Shown here: piece by piece, positions 36,730 through 49,940 of the stretch | Layout: every line of letters starts with the position of its first letter | How positions within the stretch are numbered: position 1 is the stretch's first letter | Assembly (NCBI GenBank): GCA_028671895.1 | Contig: CM053802.1 | Coordinates: 18,049,631 to 18,113,630, forward strand | DNA from: Oenanthe sinensis | Lineage: Eukaryota > Streptophyta > Magnoliopsida > Apiales > Apiaceae | Length of the DNA stretch: 64,000 nt | Direction of reading: 5' to 3' | The notes under the pieces: generated by a model | Seen by the model: the letters and a program-made list of their open reading frames with translations, nothing else | Databases searched by the model: none | What the model was told of the DNA's origin: nothing | Made by a program: the position numbers and the translations under genes

Positions 36730-38540
36730 TGTACCCACAGCTCTACCTCCAGAGAAGAAAAGTAGTAGATAAACTGAGGTATATATAAGCTTATCTACAT
36801 CTTCTCAAAAGGAAGTAGAGCTGAAAAGGTAATTAAACTGTCTCTCGAATCATTCTCTCAACAGGATGAGTCCATTGAAATTCGCTCGTCAGCCACAACA
36901 TCTTGTAATGAGTCAAACACACCATCGACACTCACGATGATGGTAATCCTAAACAGATAAATTTTATGAACACATTGCAAGGCGTACACAGTGAGAGGTA
37001 TAGGCATTCATAGGAGATATAGACTCTAATTAGCCATACATTACATTGTCCAAGGTATCTACCTCAAATAGAAGTTAATCTTCTACATCTCGAAAAGGAG
37101 ATCTCTTGTTCAGATTTATTTGGGCTTGAAAGGCAACTACTTGGTAAGAATTCTTCGGATGAGTCAAGTAGGGTATTTTATACAAAATTCTCGTCAACGG
37201 GTTACAAGGAAAATGTAGGCTCTAAATTGTCATTCATTACATTGCCTACTACATCGCCCCTCCTGGAAAGAACATTTCCAGATCCTGAAAAGGAATGTTC
37301 ACCTCCCGTTTACGGAGAAGGTGTGAGGTAACCCCTTGATAGAGCAAGGCAGGATTCCCTAAAAGATTTAATATCTTGGGATAACTCATCTCAAAGAGGC
37401 GAGGCTCAGTGATTTAGCAAAAGCTATTGAGTCTGGTACTGAGAAAGTGCTTATGCATGATAGATCAAGAACACATCTACGAGGCAATTCTCCACTTGAT
37501 AGTGATTCAGTTCATTCTGATGAATCAGGTGATGAGAATATAAATGAATTGACGGATTTCACTTACAGGTACAGAATGTTATATTTGTAATGCAGAATGA
37601 AAGTGAGAGAGAGAAAAACTTAAGTGAAAGTGAGGGAGAGATACACTTGAGTGAGAGATAGGGAGAGAGAGTGAAACACTTCAAAGTGCTCGACACTTCA
37701 CTGTAAACACCAACAGAACGTAGTAGAAGTGAGGAAACCATATACCAAACATTTACCTTTGATACTTGCTACTTCTGAAAGAAAAGCTACTATATTTTCC
37801 CAATTTATGACAGACGAGAACCTTCTTTGGAAGACAATCCATGAGAAATTTATGATCTAGTAGAGGATTCTTCAACTAAGGGGGAGAATTTAGTAGACAG
37901 GAAAAAGGAAAAAGTCTTATCTTCGTATCCTTAGAGGAGAAGTTAATAACCTTGGGGGGAGAATTTAGACAAGAAAAAAAAAAAGAAAATGAAGAAAATC
38001 TTATCTTCTGATCCTTATGGGAAACAACAGAATATGGAAGAATCAAGAAACTGTATCCTATATTTGAAAAGAGTTGTCAGTGGGGGATTCCTCATCTAAG
38101 TGGGATGTATAGAAAAGAATTGACATTTTCATTGTTTATCTGAAGGAGAGAAAAAGAAAAAGAAGAAGAATCACATTCTCAGGGGGAGAACATTACTTGA
38201 GTTATGTTCTATGTTCTATTGAAGATGTTCCCAGGAATATTAATTCTTATGAAGCTTTGTTCATGATAAGTTCTTTAAGTTCAAACTATGAAGGATTTTG
38301 AAACAAAGAAAGCTCAGACATAGAAGAAATGAAGACGATACTACATGAATATTAGTTCAGTGCTAGAGGAAAAAACATCTTTCATTGCAGTTACTTAAGA
38401 ATTCTGGAAATGAAGAATCTGATCTAGAAAAACAGTAGAATTATTTAAGAGTCTCGGACGATTATTTTTTCTAGTTGTTAGTTGAGTTATCCTCTCTATA
38501 AGATTTGTTTGCTAAGTTTAACAATCAAATAGGGGGAGAT
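36730..38540 (+). mobile_element. post-pol region of copia element B
   Basis: No intact frame. The stretch is rich in purine tracts and carries several GGGGGAGAA copies (about 37880, 37955, 38180), then the true polypurine tract AATAGGGGGAGAT directly before LTR B at 38541. That layout is the region between pol and the 3' LTR of a copia element with a long post-pol spacer. LTR A of element A joins it at 36729/36730, consistent with A having inserted here. Confidence 0.6.
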
Positions 38541-40609
38541 TGTTGGTGAGATTATGAAGTTGTATGAATAGTAATCGTGATAACTCAACACTAGAACATA
38601 ACAAGTAAATAATACCATGTCTACACAGAAATCAGGAAGAAATGAAGACAAGGCAAACATAGTGAATCAAGACATTAGAAGAAGTTTTGAAGTCTACCAC
38701 AGGTCACTGAAAGAAGTTCATTAATATGTTCATGCCTCAGTGAAGAATAATGGTTAAAGACTTTCAGGGTTTCAGAAGTGTTAAAAATTCAGTATATAAG
38801 TGCCACTAGAAGATTTCAGTGTAAAGGCATTGATTGAAGATAGACAGTGTTTGAAGCATAAGAATTTAGAAGAATCGAAGACAGAGTAAAGACAAAGGTT
38901 AAAGAAGACAGCTGCAATCTTGAAGATATACTCATTGAAGGAAGTTCATTTGTATGTTCAAGCGTCAATGAAGAACAGAGAATGAAGTATTCAAGATTGT
39001 AGTAGTAATGAAGACGTTGTCTAAGTACCAGAAAAGATTCTAGTGAAAGTATAGTGTTTATTAGTAATCAATGTTCGAAGCAATAAAGAACTGTTGCATT
39101 TCTGTCATTTGATTTTAATAAGAATATGAAGATCAAGATCAATGTTAGTCACTTGTGAACCAGACCAGTGAACTAAGTGTCAACACAAAGAAAATGGTCA
39201 ACATATTTATTGCACAAGAAGAATTGACAGGAAGCCAAGTGAAGCCAATATGTAAGGATTGAAAAGAAGTTGAAAATACTCCAAGTCATTATACAAGGTG
39301 GAGAAAATTGACACTTAGTTATACTAGGTGAAGAAATTCGACGCATATCAATACAAGGGAGCCATATTCAACACATGCCTTCAAGATGCCAAAAAAAATC
39401 TAAGTCATGTATACTAGGTGAAAGAATTCGACACATGCTATACATGGAAGACAAAATCGACACTTAGACTTCTTGAATCAATGAAATTATTCTAAGGCAT
39501 ATACATGGAGAGTAAAATTCGACACATATCTTGTAGGGATGCCAAAAAGATTATAAGTCAATTCTACATGGGAGTGAATTCGACACATACTTCTACAAGA
39601 TGGTAGAATTCGACACATAGCTTATTTGGATGATAGAAAATATTCTAAGACATACTCTAGTGAAGAAAAGTTGATACATGGCTATACATTGAGAATAGAA
39701 TTCGACACATGTGGTTATTCTTCATGGAAATGATTATAAGGCATTAAGGAGAAGACAAAAATCGACACATAGGTCATGCCCAAGAGAAATCGACACATGT
39801 TGTCAAAGTCAAATCAAGTCAACTCTAGTCAACATACAAGGCAATATTATTCGATACATTGACCTCTATGAAACATGGATTATTTTCTAAGAACTAATAC
39901 ATGGAAAAAATATTCGACACTCAGAAAATATCCACGGGATTCTCAAAGTCAACTCAAGTCAACATACAGGGAAGAAGTTGTCGACACTTAGAAAGCTGTT
40001 CAATTATTATAAAGCCTACACTATACAAACAAATGAATCTAATTCATTTGAAATGGATGGATGTGTGTGAGTGTGAATACACACAGACACAGAGAGATAC
40101 AGAGAGAGACAGAAGCCGAAGAAGAAGAGATACAAAGCTATACAAATACCTTCTTCACCGTAGTTTTATAATCTAGTCGGTTCATTATGTTGTAAACATA
40201 TATGGCTATTATAAAACACTCTCTGTTAGATTGATTTATTTTTTATACATTCAGAGATCTATACATTGTAATAGGAATCAGTCATATCTCTTTGTTGTAG
40301 CGAAGAACTAATTTGTTCTTCGGAAACCGGTTCATTAAAACCGGGTATAGCACTCATCTGGGTTTATATACGAAAGATATATTCCCTGAAACTTGTCTCA
40401 TTAATTTACTTGCTAATTTTCTAGATCTTAACTGTTTATTCATAAAAATAGAAAATTAGTAAACCAGCCTCCTAAACACTATTCACCTCATGAATTCAAA
40501 CTCACTAACCGAACTCTAAATTATTTATCCGTAAAAGATTCGAAAGAATTTTTTAATTTAGTGAGTATCGTATTCAACCCCCCCTATACGATACTTCCGG
40601 GACCTAACA
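38541..40609 (+). repeat. 3' LTR of copia element B (~2.07 kb)
   Basis: Begins TGTTGGTGAG immediately after the polypurine tract and ends GGGACCTAACA after a C-run and TATACGATACTTCC. An ATTATAAAGCC TATA-like site lies near 40005. It shares scattered segments with LTR A (for example GAACCAGACC and the C-run terminus), so A and B are related but distinct families. The right edge joins an RNase H remnant of element C on the opposite strand, so B seems to have inserted into C. Confidence 0.75.
39300..39990. repeat. ~15 irregular copies of an ATTCGACACAT motif in LTR B
   Basis: The word (A)ATTCGACACAT or a close variant (ATCGACACTTAG, TTCGATACATTG) recurs about every 30-60 bp, with variable spacers that often contain TACATGG or TACAAGG. 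Confidence 0.8.
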
Positions 40610-43600
40610 CAACATCACTGAAACCTCTTATAACTAGCTTCACATCTCCTCCATATAACAAGAATGAATCTTGAGTCATCTTTAAGACTTAAGAATATTC
40701 TTGACTCTCATCCAGTGACTAGTACCTGTTCGTCATGCTTAAGTCTTACGAGACATCATACTGAGTACATATCATTTCATACATTATATAACCAATTGTC
40801 GAAGAATATATAGAACTTTACTCATACAATCCTTATCATCCAATGATTTATGACAATTTTATTTTGAGATCATTATCCCATGAGACATTAGGACATATCC
40901 ATTTTAGCCTCTTTGCATCCCAAATTGGTGCAATATATTGTCAATGTATGTACTCTGACTTAAGCCAAATGATCATTTTGGTCTATCACTATAAATCCAA
41001 ATCCCTAAAACATAGGTCATTTTGCCTAAGTCTTTCATCGAGAAACTATTTATCAACCAAGTTTTCACAGTTTACAGAGAAGAAATGCCATTCCCTAATA
41101 GTTATATATCATCAACATATAATACTAGGAATGCCACATGGCTCCCACTAATCTTCTTGTAAACACATGGTTCATCTTCATTTTGAATAAACCCGAACTC
41201 TTTCACAGTTTCATAAAAAAGAATGTTCCATCTCCTCGAGGCATGTCTCAATTCATAAATGGATCGACACAACTTACATACCTTTCCAGCATCCTTTGGA
41301 TCAACAAAACCATGAGGTTGTGTCATGTACACATCCACATCTTCTTCAAGGCTCCCATTTAAGAAAGTGATTTTGACATTCATTTGCCAGATTTCATAGT
41401 CATAGTAAGCAGTTATAGAAAACAAAATCCTGATGGACTTGACCATAACCACTGGTAAAAAGGTATCATCATAGTCAATACCATGAATTTTCTTGAAACC
41501 TTTTGCCACCAATCGGGTCTTATAGGTCTGTACGTTACCATCCATGTCGGTCTTCTTCTTTAAAACCCAATTTCACCATATAGGTTTTACCCCTTTAGGT
41601 AGATCAACCAAAGTCCATATTTGATTAGTATACATGGATTCCATCTCAGATTTCATGGCATCCAATTATCTCTTAGAATCTGGAGTGTTCATAGCGTCTT
41701 GATAGGTGAGAGGCTCATCTTCATCCACAAGCATCACATCATCATCTTGAGTCAAGAAAAATCCATAATATCTCTCAGGCTCATGGTGCCTACGAACAAC
41801 CTGTGTTTCTTGAGCAGTATTGTTTTCTTGTATATTCTGCTCAGGTTCCTCCATTGGTTCAATGTTATCATGTGGGTCACGAACTTCATCAAGATCTATT
41901 ATCCTCTCGCTGTCATTCTTAGAAAGCATTTCTCTTTTAAAGAACACTGCAGTTCGAGCAACAAACACTTTATTCTCGGAAGGATTATAGAAAGAATAAC
42001 CCTTTTATTTCAATTGAATATCCTACAAAGTTACATTTGTCTGATTTAGATCCTAGCTTGTCAGAAGTTAGACATTTCACAAATGTCTCACATCCCCAAA
42101 TTTTCATAAATGACATGCTATGACGTTTCTCAGTCCATATCTCACATGGAGTCTTCTGAACCATTTTAGTAGGAACTCAGTTAAGTGTATAAGCAGCTGT
42201 CTCCATGACGTAGCCTCAAAAACTAATTGAAAGATTCTTTGACTCAACATTGATCGCACCATGTCAAACAAGGTGTGATCCCTCATATTAAAAAAACCTT
42301 TTCTTTGATATTTTATACTTCATTTTTATAGTCTTTGAACTTTTCAAATGATTTAGATTTGTTCTTCAAAAGATACATATATCCGTATCTACTAAAATAA
42401 TTAGTAAATTTTATGAAGTTAATAAAAGCTACATTTTGTCATTGTACGCATATGACAACATACATCGTTATGTATAAGTCATACTCGTTCAGTGACTCTT
42501 TCACCATGTCCGGTAAAAGGAGTTTTAGTCATTGTGCCGAATAAACCAAGATTTGCATCCTTTTGTATAATTCATAATCAAACTTATCCAAGAATGCATC
42601 CTTATGTATTCTGGAAATGTGTTTCTCATTAATATGACCTCAACGACAGTACCAAAAGTAATGTTTGATTTGAGTCACTTTAGAACATATAAATTGTTAA
42701 CTAGTTGTGCAACATTATAAGCCTCGTCATCGAAATAGAATAAATAAATATTGTTATTTAATTAAAATGAAAAAGTCTTTCTTGTCCAAACAAGAAACTA
42801 ATATAATGTCTCTACTAATTGAAGCACATTATAACAATTATCAAGTTCTAAATTTGCCTTGTAGGCCAAAAGTTAAGTAACAAGTTTCTCCAACCAGAGA
42901 AACTACCTTTACTTTAATTCCAACCTGATACCCGAAGCTTGACCCTTACTGATCATCTTCTTCCGATCTTCCAAATAAGCATCACAGTTTAATTTCCAGT
43001 CTCCCAATTTTTCCACAGAAGCAACAATCGTCTTCTTTATAAACACCTCATTCAGATTTTAAAGCATGTTTTGGGATTGGACTTTGGTTTGAAAATGGAA
43101 TTAGATTAAATTTTCTCCTTACCTTTCCATTCTCTTCTCCCTTTTGCATTCCCTATGTTTACCATCAATATAGTAGTAGTTCATGCATTTATCATGTTGC
43201 TTTCAACAGTTCTCAACATCCTTAGAAACTCAATAGGGGTTTCACCAATCTTATTCATTTTGTTATTCATAATAAACTAAGAATATTTGTTGTCCAGAGA
43301 TTGTAAAATCAAATCTAGGTGAGCCTCCAGACTAATCTCGAAACCCAAAATGTCAAGGTACTCATTATACCCTATAGTCTTTAGAACATGTGGTGTAACC
43401 GGGTCTCATTCTCCCTACTTATAAGTGTATAGTGCCCTTTAATTGCCAAATATATCTTGAAGAGTCTGTCCCTCAAATATCCTTTGAGGGTGCTCAATCG
43501 TCTCACAAGCATCTATATGCTTGTGTTGCTTCTTAAGCTCAGGACTCATAGTTGCAAACATTAGATATGAAATATCAGTCGCAACATCAATTTGCTTCCA

Positions 43601-43693
43601 ATAAACATTATGATTTACACATGTTACATTATAAGCTTTAAGAGCAGGGGAAGATATTTGACTAACACCGTGGTGCCCGAGAACGATCCTCAA
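40610..43693 (-). pseudogene. decayed Ty1/copia polyprotein C (gag to RNase H)
   Basis: Minus-strand copia polyprotein with frameshifts. From 3' to 5' on the plus strand: an RNase H fragment (40610-40700), reverse transcriptase in one open frame at 41102-41545 (VQTYKTRLVAKGFKK, IWQMNVKITFLNGSLEED, VYMTQPHGFVDP, ending LYVDDI), the linker before RT (41666-41968), an integrase C-terminal fragment (42104-42286, NHTLFDMVRSMLSQ-like), a zinc-knuckle fragment near 42960-43030 and a gag N-terminal piece (43439-43693, MSPELKKQHKHIDA). Several inactivating changes, so not mobile by itself. Confidence 0.85.
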
Positions 43694-44741
43694 GCTCCTA
43701 TATCAGTCGAAGAAATTTATTCTTGTTAACTTGTCATTTTCAAAAACTGATCGCATAGAGAAGTTATTTGTGTTTATAATTTGATATCTACAATATTAAA
43801 GTGTATAAAATAAACTAGATTGCAGATTTAATATTAATTATGTTTAAGTGATTTTCATATACATTCATAATATATATCTCACTATTTTCTTCAAATCAAT
43901 AGCCCTAACTATTAATTCGGAAAATATTTCTTTAAATTTTTTTAGTGAGCCAAGATCCATATTTCATCCATGTTTTAAGATAGCGTTGGCTAATACACCC
44001 AAAACACGACTATTTAGGTAGATAACATTTGTCGATTATATCAAATATAACTCTTGAAAAGTTTGGTGAAACAACCCTTTGTAAATATTTATTCAATAAA
44101 TCTCACCAAACTCTATGCCTCTAAACCCACAATCATATTGTGATGATTTAGTTAAGTTAGACCCAACCTTTCAACAAACTAAGTACACTTACTTATCACG
44201 TCTTCCCATGTCTGTTAAGAGCACCTTGCTTTGACAAACCCACTACTTCTCAATCTAGATCTTGACGAGTATTAAACATTGAAAGACATCCGATTAACTT
44301 AATATGTATTTAAGGATTTTAATGTTTATATGAATGATCATGATCTCATCACAAAGAGATTCTTAATTTTTCCTTAATCAAATAATTCATTTCAATATTC
44401 ACCAATGGATTGATTTCCAAGTCATCAGAGAAGTCATAAGTGGTCTCTCTTAAAAATCGACTTCCTTACGAATTAAACTAAAAATCCGTTTTAGACAAAA
44501 TCTCTCCATATCAGAAAAAGAAAATTCATATTTAATACTGTGTTTCATAAACACAAGAATCTCATATTCGTTTGTTCAATTTTAAAATCTTGAATCGTTA
44601 CAGATTTTATATTTCTTAAGTAGGCATAGCATGGGTGTCGTATCTAATACATACATGATTAATCAAAATTAAGCATGCATCTTCATTATATTTACGCATA
44701 CATACTAATACATGCAATCATATACATATATGTAATGTGCG
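43694..44741. other. 5' flank of copia C, probable LTR remnant
   Basis: AT-rich, no coding frame. Position upstream of the copia C gag on the minus strand suggests its leader and LTR. The gypsy element has inserted here at 44741/44742. The sequence resumes at 54986. Confidence 0.4.
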
Positions 44742-45252
44742 TGATATGGGCTAAAATTAAATCCTAAAGACACAATTAATGCCACATTAATTAAACCTAG
44801 CCTGGTCCAAAAGGGAGCCTCAATTAATGAGGCTTGAAACCCTAATTAGTAAATGAATTCGTAATTTGGCTAAATATACAGCTAATTAATTATGTCCAAA
44901 TACATGAAAACTACTCCAAGGAGTAGTCCCCAAGAAACCTCAATCACCAAGGAAACATGTTCCTACTTGGAAACTACTTCTGTTATAAGAAGAATCCAGA
45001 ATTCTTCTAGGAGGTGGCCTGCCCACCAAGGTACCTAAACCTACTATAATTCTTAGACTCTCTACGTCTATATAAATGGCCAAACCCCTCATTCTTAGAA
45101 CTACATTTTGACTTGATTCTCTAAACACAACTGAGATACATAGGCATCTTGTGAGAGCAGAACCAAGCTACGAAACACAAGTTCAGTCATTAAAGCTCGT
45201 TAAGCTCCAACATACATCGCATTAACTACACCTTAGTATTTATTCCATAACA
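44742..45252 (+). repeat. 5' LTR of the gypsy element (511 bp)
   Basis: Begins TGATATGGGC and ends CATAACA. A TATA box CTATATAAAT is at 45068-45077. Same length as the 3' copy. Confidence 0.96.
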
Positions 45253-45272
45253 TTTGGCGCCGTCTGTGGGAA
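45253..45272 (+). other. primer-binding site
   Basis: TTTGGCGCCGTCTGTGGG follows the LTR with no gap, a form common in plant Ty3/gypsy elements for tRNA priming. Confidence 0.85.
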
Positions 45273-45285
45273 GAAGACATCAACC

Positions 45286-47613
45286 ATGGCAAGAACACGA
45301 CGAACTGACGGAGACATCGTCCCTACCACGGGCGATCATACTGTTATCATCCCTCCTGATGAAATTCAAACTACCGAGGTCCCCACTACTACCACTATTC
45401 CCGCTGGAACTCAAGGTCCTAACGCCCAAAGGCTTGGTCCGTTTAGTGAAATCGTCCACTCCACCAACCCTGAGGAAATTATTCATGGATCCAACCCACT
45501 ATCTCAGGTAACTCAAACTCCTTTTATGGCTACTGCTCCTCACACACAAATTTCCACTATTGTTATCCCCAGTAGCACTGTTGCCCAAACAAGACTTGGA
45601 ATCTCCCAAGCCTATCCCCCTCCTTACATCAGAAGGTTGGAACCACATAACTATGGGCGTAGAGAAGATATCCGTGATTTCTCAGGTCCATACTCAATTG
45701 ATGATGAAAGCTCAGAAGGCACTGATGTCAATCCCAGGAGAAGAAGGCCTGGTAAAGAGCCCGCAGGAAGCCGGCGTTCACAGTCCTGTAAGACACTAGA
45801 ACAGAAAATTGCTTCCTACGAGGCTGAACTCAAAGAACTAAAGAAAAGCTTGGATCGGCAGGATAAAAGGACAACCTCAAGGTATGAAGCTCCCGATGTC
45901 ATAGAGCTGGATGAAACCCCACGAGGGAGAAGAACGGAAATTAAAAGGGCTGACCCCGCTGAATTATTACCTCTCGGAGATCCTGATGATCCCACGCCGC
46001 CTTTTACCGAAACCATCATGAACGCTCACATCTCAAGTAAGTTTAAAATGCCCACCATCAAAGTGTATGATGGAGCAGGCGATCCAGCCAATCACGTGAG
46101 GACCTTCTCGAATGCATTACTACTACAACCTATCAATGATGCTGTGAAGTGTAGGGCGTTTCCCCAAACCCTGGGGGGCATGGCCCAACGTTGGTATAAC
46201 CGGTTACCTCCCAACTCCATTGGGTCCTTTAAAGAACTCAGTAAGGCCTTTATAAGCCAGTTTATAAGCGGAAGAGTGCACGAAAAAATCTCGGCTTCTC
46301 TCATGAATCTGGAGCAAGGAAAGAACGAATCCCTGAGGGACTACCTGAACTGCTTCACCAAGGAAGCCTTGAAAGTCCTAGACTTGGACGAGAAAGTGGC
46401 TATGATAGCCTTACAACAGGGGACGACTGATCCTTATTTCAAGAGATCTCTAGCCAAACACCCGCCTGAGAACATGCTTCTTCTCCAAGACAGAGCAGGG
46501 AAATACATCAAGGCAGAAGAAAGCATGAAGAAAACCACTATATCAGTGGCTACACATGGGAATAATAACAAAAAGAGAAAAGGCGATCAGGAGTATGATA
46601 CCCGAGACAAGTACTCCAAGACGGATAAGGATTCTGAATCCCCTCCTAAGAAAAATAGCTTTGGGCCAAAATTCGCTGAATACGCAAGGCTGAATGCATC
46701 TCGAAGTCAAATCCTTATGGATATTAAAAGAGATCGAGACCTGAGATGGCCTAAACCCCTAAAATCTGATCCTGAGAAAAGGAACAAGAATGTGTTTTGC
46801 TGGTTTCATAGGGATACCGGGCATGATACGGATGACTGCAGACAATTGAATGATGAAATCGAATTCCTTATTAGAAGAGGAAAGCTTTCTAAGTATACTA
46901 AGGATGGAAGTCATGATAGGCGCGACGATAACAGAAAGAATAATGATGGTCGGGATAGGAATCCTCAACCGAGAGGACCAGTTATTAATATGATTTTCGG
47001 AGGACTCACCGCTGCGGGGAATTCCAGGAATTCAAGAAAAGCATACGCAAGAGAAGTTATGCAAGTCGTAGGAGAAGCACCTAAACGTGCTAGGACGGAG
47101 GCGATCATATCTTTTGATGACTCAGACCTAGAAGGGATAAAGTTTCCTCATGATGATCCTCTCGTTATTGCCCCTTTGATAGGCAATTCAGAAGTAAAAA
47201 GAGTCTTGGTGGACAATGGAGCATCTGTTGATATCTTGTTCTATGATGCATTTGTAAAGATGAGATACAATGACTCCCAGTTAACCCTTTCGGATGTTCC
47301 CATCTATGGCTTTAATGGAGTAGAGTCGAAGGTAGAAGGAACCATTCAACTGCCCATGACAATGGGAAGAGAACCTAAAGAGGTCACTCAGATGCTAACT
47401 TTTCTGGTGGTCAAAGCATCTTCTACATACAATGCCATCCTTGGAAGAACAGGTTTGCATGCTTTCAAGGCTATAGCCTCAAGTTATCACTTAAAAATCA
47501 AGTTCCCCACCAGAAACGGTGTTGGGGAGGAGAAAGGAAACCAGAAAATGGCGAGAAATTGCTACGTGGCAGCCCTGAGACCCGATGGAGTCGGGGGCAA
47601 ATCCTACCCATAG
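45286..47613 (+). CDS. gypsy gag-protease
   Basis: Open frame of 775 codons starting just after the primer-binding site. A disordered Thr/Pro-rich N-terminus is followed by a short coiled coil (LEQKIASYEAELKELKKSL) and the retrotransposon gag domain (about residues 260-410, with LGGMAQRWYNRLP and FKELSKAFISQF). A variant zinc knuckle, CWFHRDTGHDTDDC, lies near residue 505. An aspartic protease motif, VDNGASVDILF, lies near residue 642, with DNGA in place of DTGA, common in this lineage. The frame ends 16 bases after a G5 run at 47593-47597, where it is shifted out of the pol frame. Confidence 0.93.
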   Translation: MARTRRTDGDIVPTTGDHTVIIPPDEIQTTEVPTTTTIPAGTQGPNAQRLGPFSEIVHSTNPEEIIHGSNPLSQVTQTPFMATAPHTQISTIVIPSSTVAQTRLGISQAYPPPYIRRLEPHNYGRREDIRDFSGPYSIDDESSEGTDVNPRRRRPGKEPAGSRRSQSCKTLEQKIASYEAELKELKKSLDRQDKRTTSRYEAPDVIELDETPRGRRTEIKRADPAELLPLGDPDDPTPPFTETIMNAHISSKFKMPTIKVYDGAGDPANHVRTFSNALLLQPINDAVKCRAFPQTLGGMAQRWYNRLPPNSIGSFKELSKAFISQFISGRVHEKISASLMNLEQGKNESLRDYLNCFTKEALKVLDLDEKVAMIALQQGTTDPYFKRSLAKHPPENMLLLQDRAGKYIKAEESMKKTTISVATHGNNNKKRKGDQEYDTRDKYSKTDKDSESPPKKNSFGPKFAEYARLNASRSQILMDIKRDRDLRWPKPLKSDPEKRNKNVFCWFHRDTGHDTDDCRQLNDEIEFLIRRGKLSKYTKDGSHDRRDDNRKNNDGRDRNPQPRGPVINMIFGGLTAAGNSRNSRKAYAREVMQVVGEAPKRARTEAIISFDDSDLEGIKFPHDDPLVIAPLIGNSEVKRVLVDNGASVDILFYDAFVKMRYNDSQLTLSDVPIYGFNGVESKVEGTIQLPMTMGREPKEVTQMLTFLVVKASSTYNAILGRTGLHAFKAIASSYHLKIKFPTRNGVGEEKGNQKMARNCYVAALRPDGVGGKSYP

Positions 47614-49196
47614 AGGACATGGACTCAAGAGAAAACGAGAAACGAAGGGGAAAGCCAGCTGAGGACTTGGTTCCAATTCCTTTAGTTCCAGGAGAACCAG
47701 AGAAAGTCACCTATATTGGGGACTCATTAGAAGAGCCTATGAAAGAAAAATTGACAAAGTTCTTGCAAGAAAACGGAGACTTATTTGCCTGGACAGCCGC
47801 TGATATGCCGGGAATTAACCCTGAACTGATCACCCATAAACTTAACGTGGATCCACAGCGAAAAACGGTGAAGCAAAAGAAGAGAAATTTTGCTCCAGAA
47901 AGGCAGGAAGCTATAAAGCAAGAGGTGGAAAAGCTCTTGAAGGCTGGATTCATCAAGGAAATTCAATATCCCGAATGGCTTTCTAATCCTGTAATGGTCA
48001 GGAAATCCAATGGAAAATGGAGGATGTGCGTTTACTTCACTGATTTAAATGATGCATGCCCAAAGGATTGCTTCCCCCTCCTGAGGATTGATGCACTTAT
48101 AGATGCCACGGCGGGACTTGAGATGTTAAGCTTCATGGATGGCTTTAGTGGATACAATCAAATCCGGATGCACGAGGATGACATTGCCAAGGTATCCTTC
48201 ATCACTAACTTTGGTGTATTTTGTTATCTCGTTATGGCCTTTGGGTTAAAGAATGCAGGGGCCACCTATCAAAGGCTAGTAAACAAAATTTTCAAGCATC
48301 TCATTGGAAAAACCATGGAGGTCTACGTTGATGATATGCTAGTCAAAAGTCTCGATAAGGTCGATCATATTGAGCACCTGCGAGAGGCTTTCGAAGTGCT
48401 AAGGCACCACAATATGATGCTTAACCCTGCAAAGTGCGCCTTTGGCGTGGGATCTGGAAAATTCCTAGGAATGATGGTCTCTAAAAGAGGGATTGAGGCC
48501 AATCCTGACAAAATCAAGGCCATACTCGACATGGAACCTCCAAAAACAGTAAGGGACGTCCAAAAATTGACAAGAAGAGTTGCTGCCCTGGGAAGGTTTG
48601 TCTCGAAGTCTGGGGATAAATGTCTACCCTTCTTCAAGACGTTGAAAAAAGTTAAAGATTTCGTGTGGACAGAAGAAAGTCAAACGGCCTTTGAGGAACT
48701 GAAGAAATATATGGCTAAAGCCCCGTTGTTGGCCAAGCCTAGCCCCGAGGACATCTTATACTTGTACTTGGCCATATCAGAAAAGGCCCTGAGTGCTGTC
48801 CTTATAAAGGAAGAGGAGAAAATTCAAAATCCAGTCTATTATGTGAGCAAGGTCTTGCATGGAGCGGAACTTAACTACTCCAAAATTGAGAAGTTTGTAC
48901 TGGCCTTGACAATGGCCTCAAGAAAGTTACGGCCATACTTTCAGGCGCACAAAATCGAAGTATTAACTGATCAACCCCTGCGAAACATTATACACAGCCC
49001 TAAGGCAAGTGGAAGTCTGATTAAGTGGGCCATTGAGCTAGGAGAATTCGACATCAAGTATAAGCCTCGAACGGCCATTAAAGCCCAAGCTCTTGCTGAT
49101 TTCGTGGTCGAATGTACTATTGACGACCAAGAAGTCGGGGGGCAGGACAGTGAGGAAACAACACAAAAAGGAGGACAGACACCTAAAGAATATTGA
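47559..49196 (+). pseudogene. gypsy reverse transcriptase-RNase H
   Basis: Continues the polyprotein in a different frame from gag. Reverse transcriptase landmarks: WRMCVYFTDLNDACPKD, FMDGFSGYNQI, FGLKNAGATYQRLV and the catalytic YVDDMLVKS (about 48324-48350). RNase H follows (LYLYLAISEKALSAVL, VYYVSKVLHGAE, VLTDQPLRNI). The reading frame stops at TGA 49194-49196, and the same frame resumes at once with the next domain, so this is a single nonsense change. Confidence 0.9.
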
Positions 49197-49940
49197 GTGC
49201 TCAATTTTGATGGGGCATCAAAAACAAAATCTAGCGGCGCAGGCTTGGTGCTACAAAGTCCCGAAGGATTCATCATTGAGTATGCTATTAAGCTTGATTT
49301 TCCAATAACTAACAATGAAGCTGAATACGAAGCCCTAATAGCAGGCCTAGGTTTGGCCAAAGCACTAAATGCCAAGCATCTCAAAGTCTGTGGCGACTCA
49401 AAGCTGGTTATATCCCAAGTAAATGGGGATTTTGAAGCAAGGGAAGAAATCATGGTCAAGTACCTCCGATTAGTCAAAGCTATAATGACTCAATTTGAAG
49501 AATGTCAGGTTGAGTATATTCCTAGAGAAGAGAATACAAAGGCCGATGCCTTATCAAAGTTCGCCTCATCAGAAGTGGATGAACATATGGGAAGTGTTTA
49601 CTTCCAAGTCTTGAAGACCCCCAGCATCAATATGAAGCTGGTAGCCCCGATACACATGGGTAGTTGTTGGATGGATCCAATCAAATCCCACCTGGAATCT
49701 GGATGGACTCCTGCCAATACCATGGAAACTAGAAAGCTTACTACAAGGGCATTAAGGTACACTCTTATTGATGGAATTCTCTATAAGAAATCTTTTGTTA
49801 TTCCATACTTGAAATGCCTAAGGCTAGATGAAGCCCATGAAGCCTTGAAAGAAGTACACGAAGGAATCTGTGGCCAACACTTGGGGGCAGGGCTTTGGCT
49901 CACAAAATCACCCGCCTTGGTTTTTACTGGCCTGACTTGA
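49197..49940 (+). pseudogene. gypsy second (archaeal-type) RNase H and start of integrase
   Basis: In frame with the preceding segment beyond its stop codon. LNFDGASKTKSSGAGLVLQ, NNEAEYEALIAGL, VCGDSKLVISQVNG and NTKADALSKFAS are the ribonuclease HI motifs of the additional RNase H that marks Tat elements. After it, KSFVIPYLKCL begins the integrase leader. The frame departs from the integrase frame at a G5 run, 49883-49887. Confidence 0.88.
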
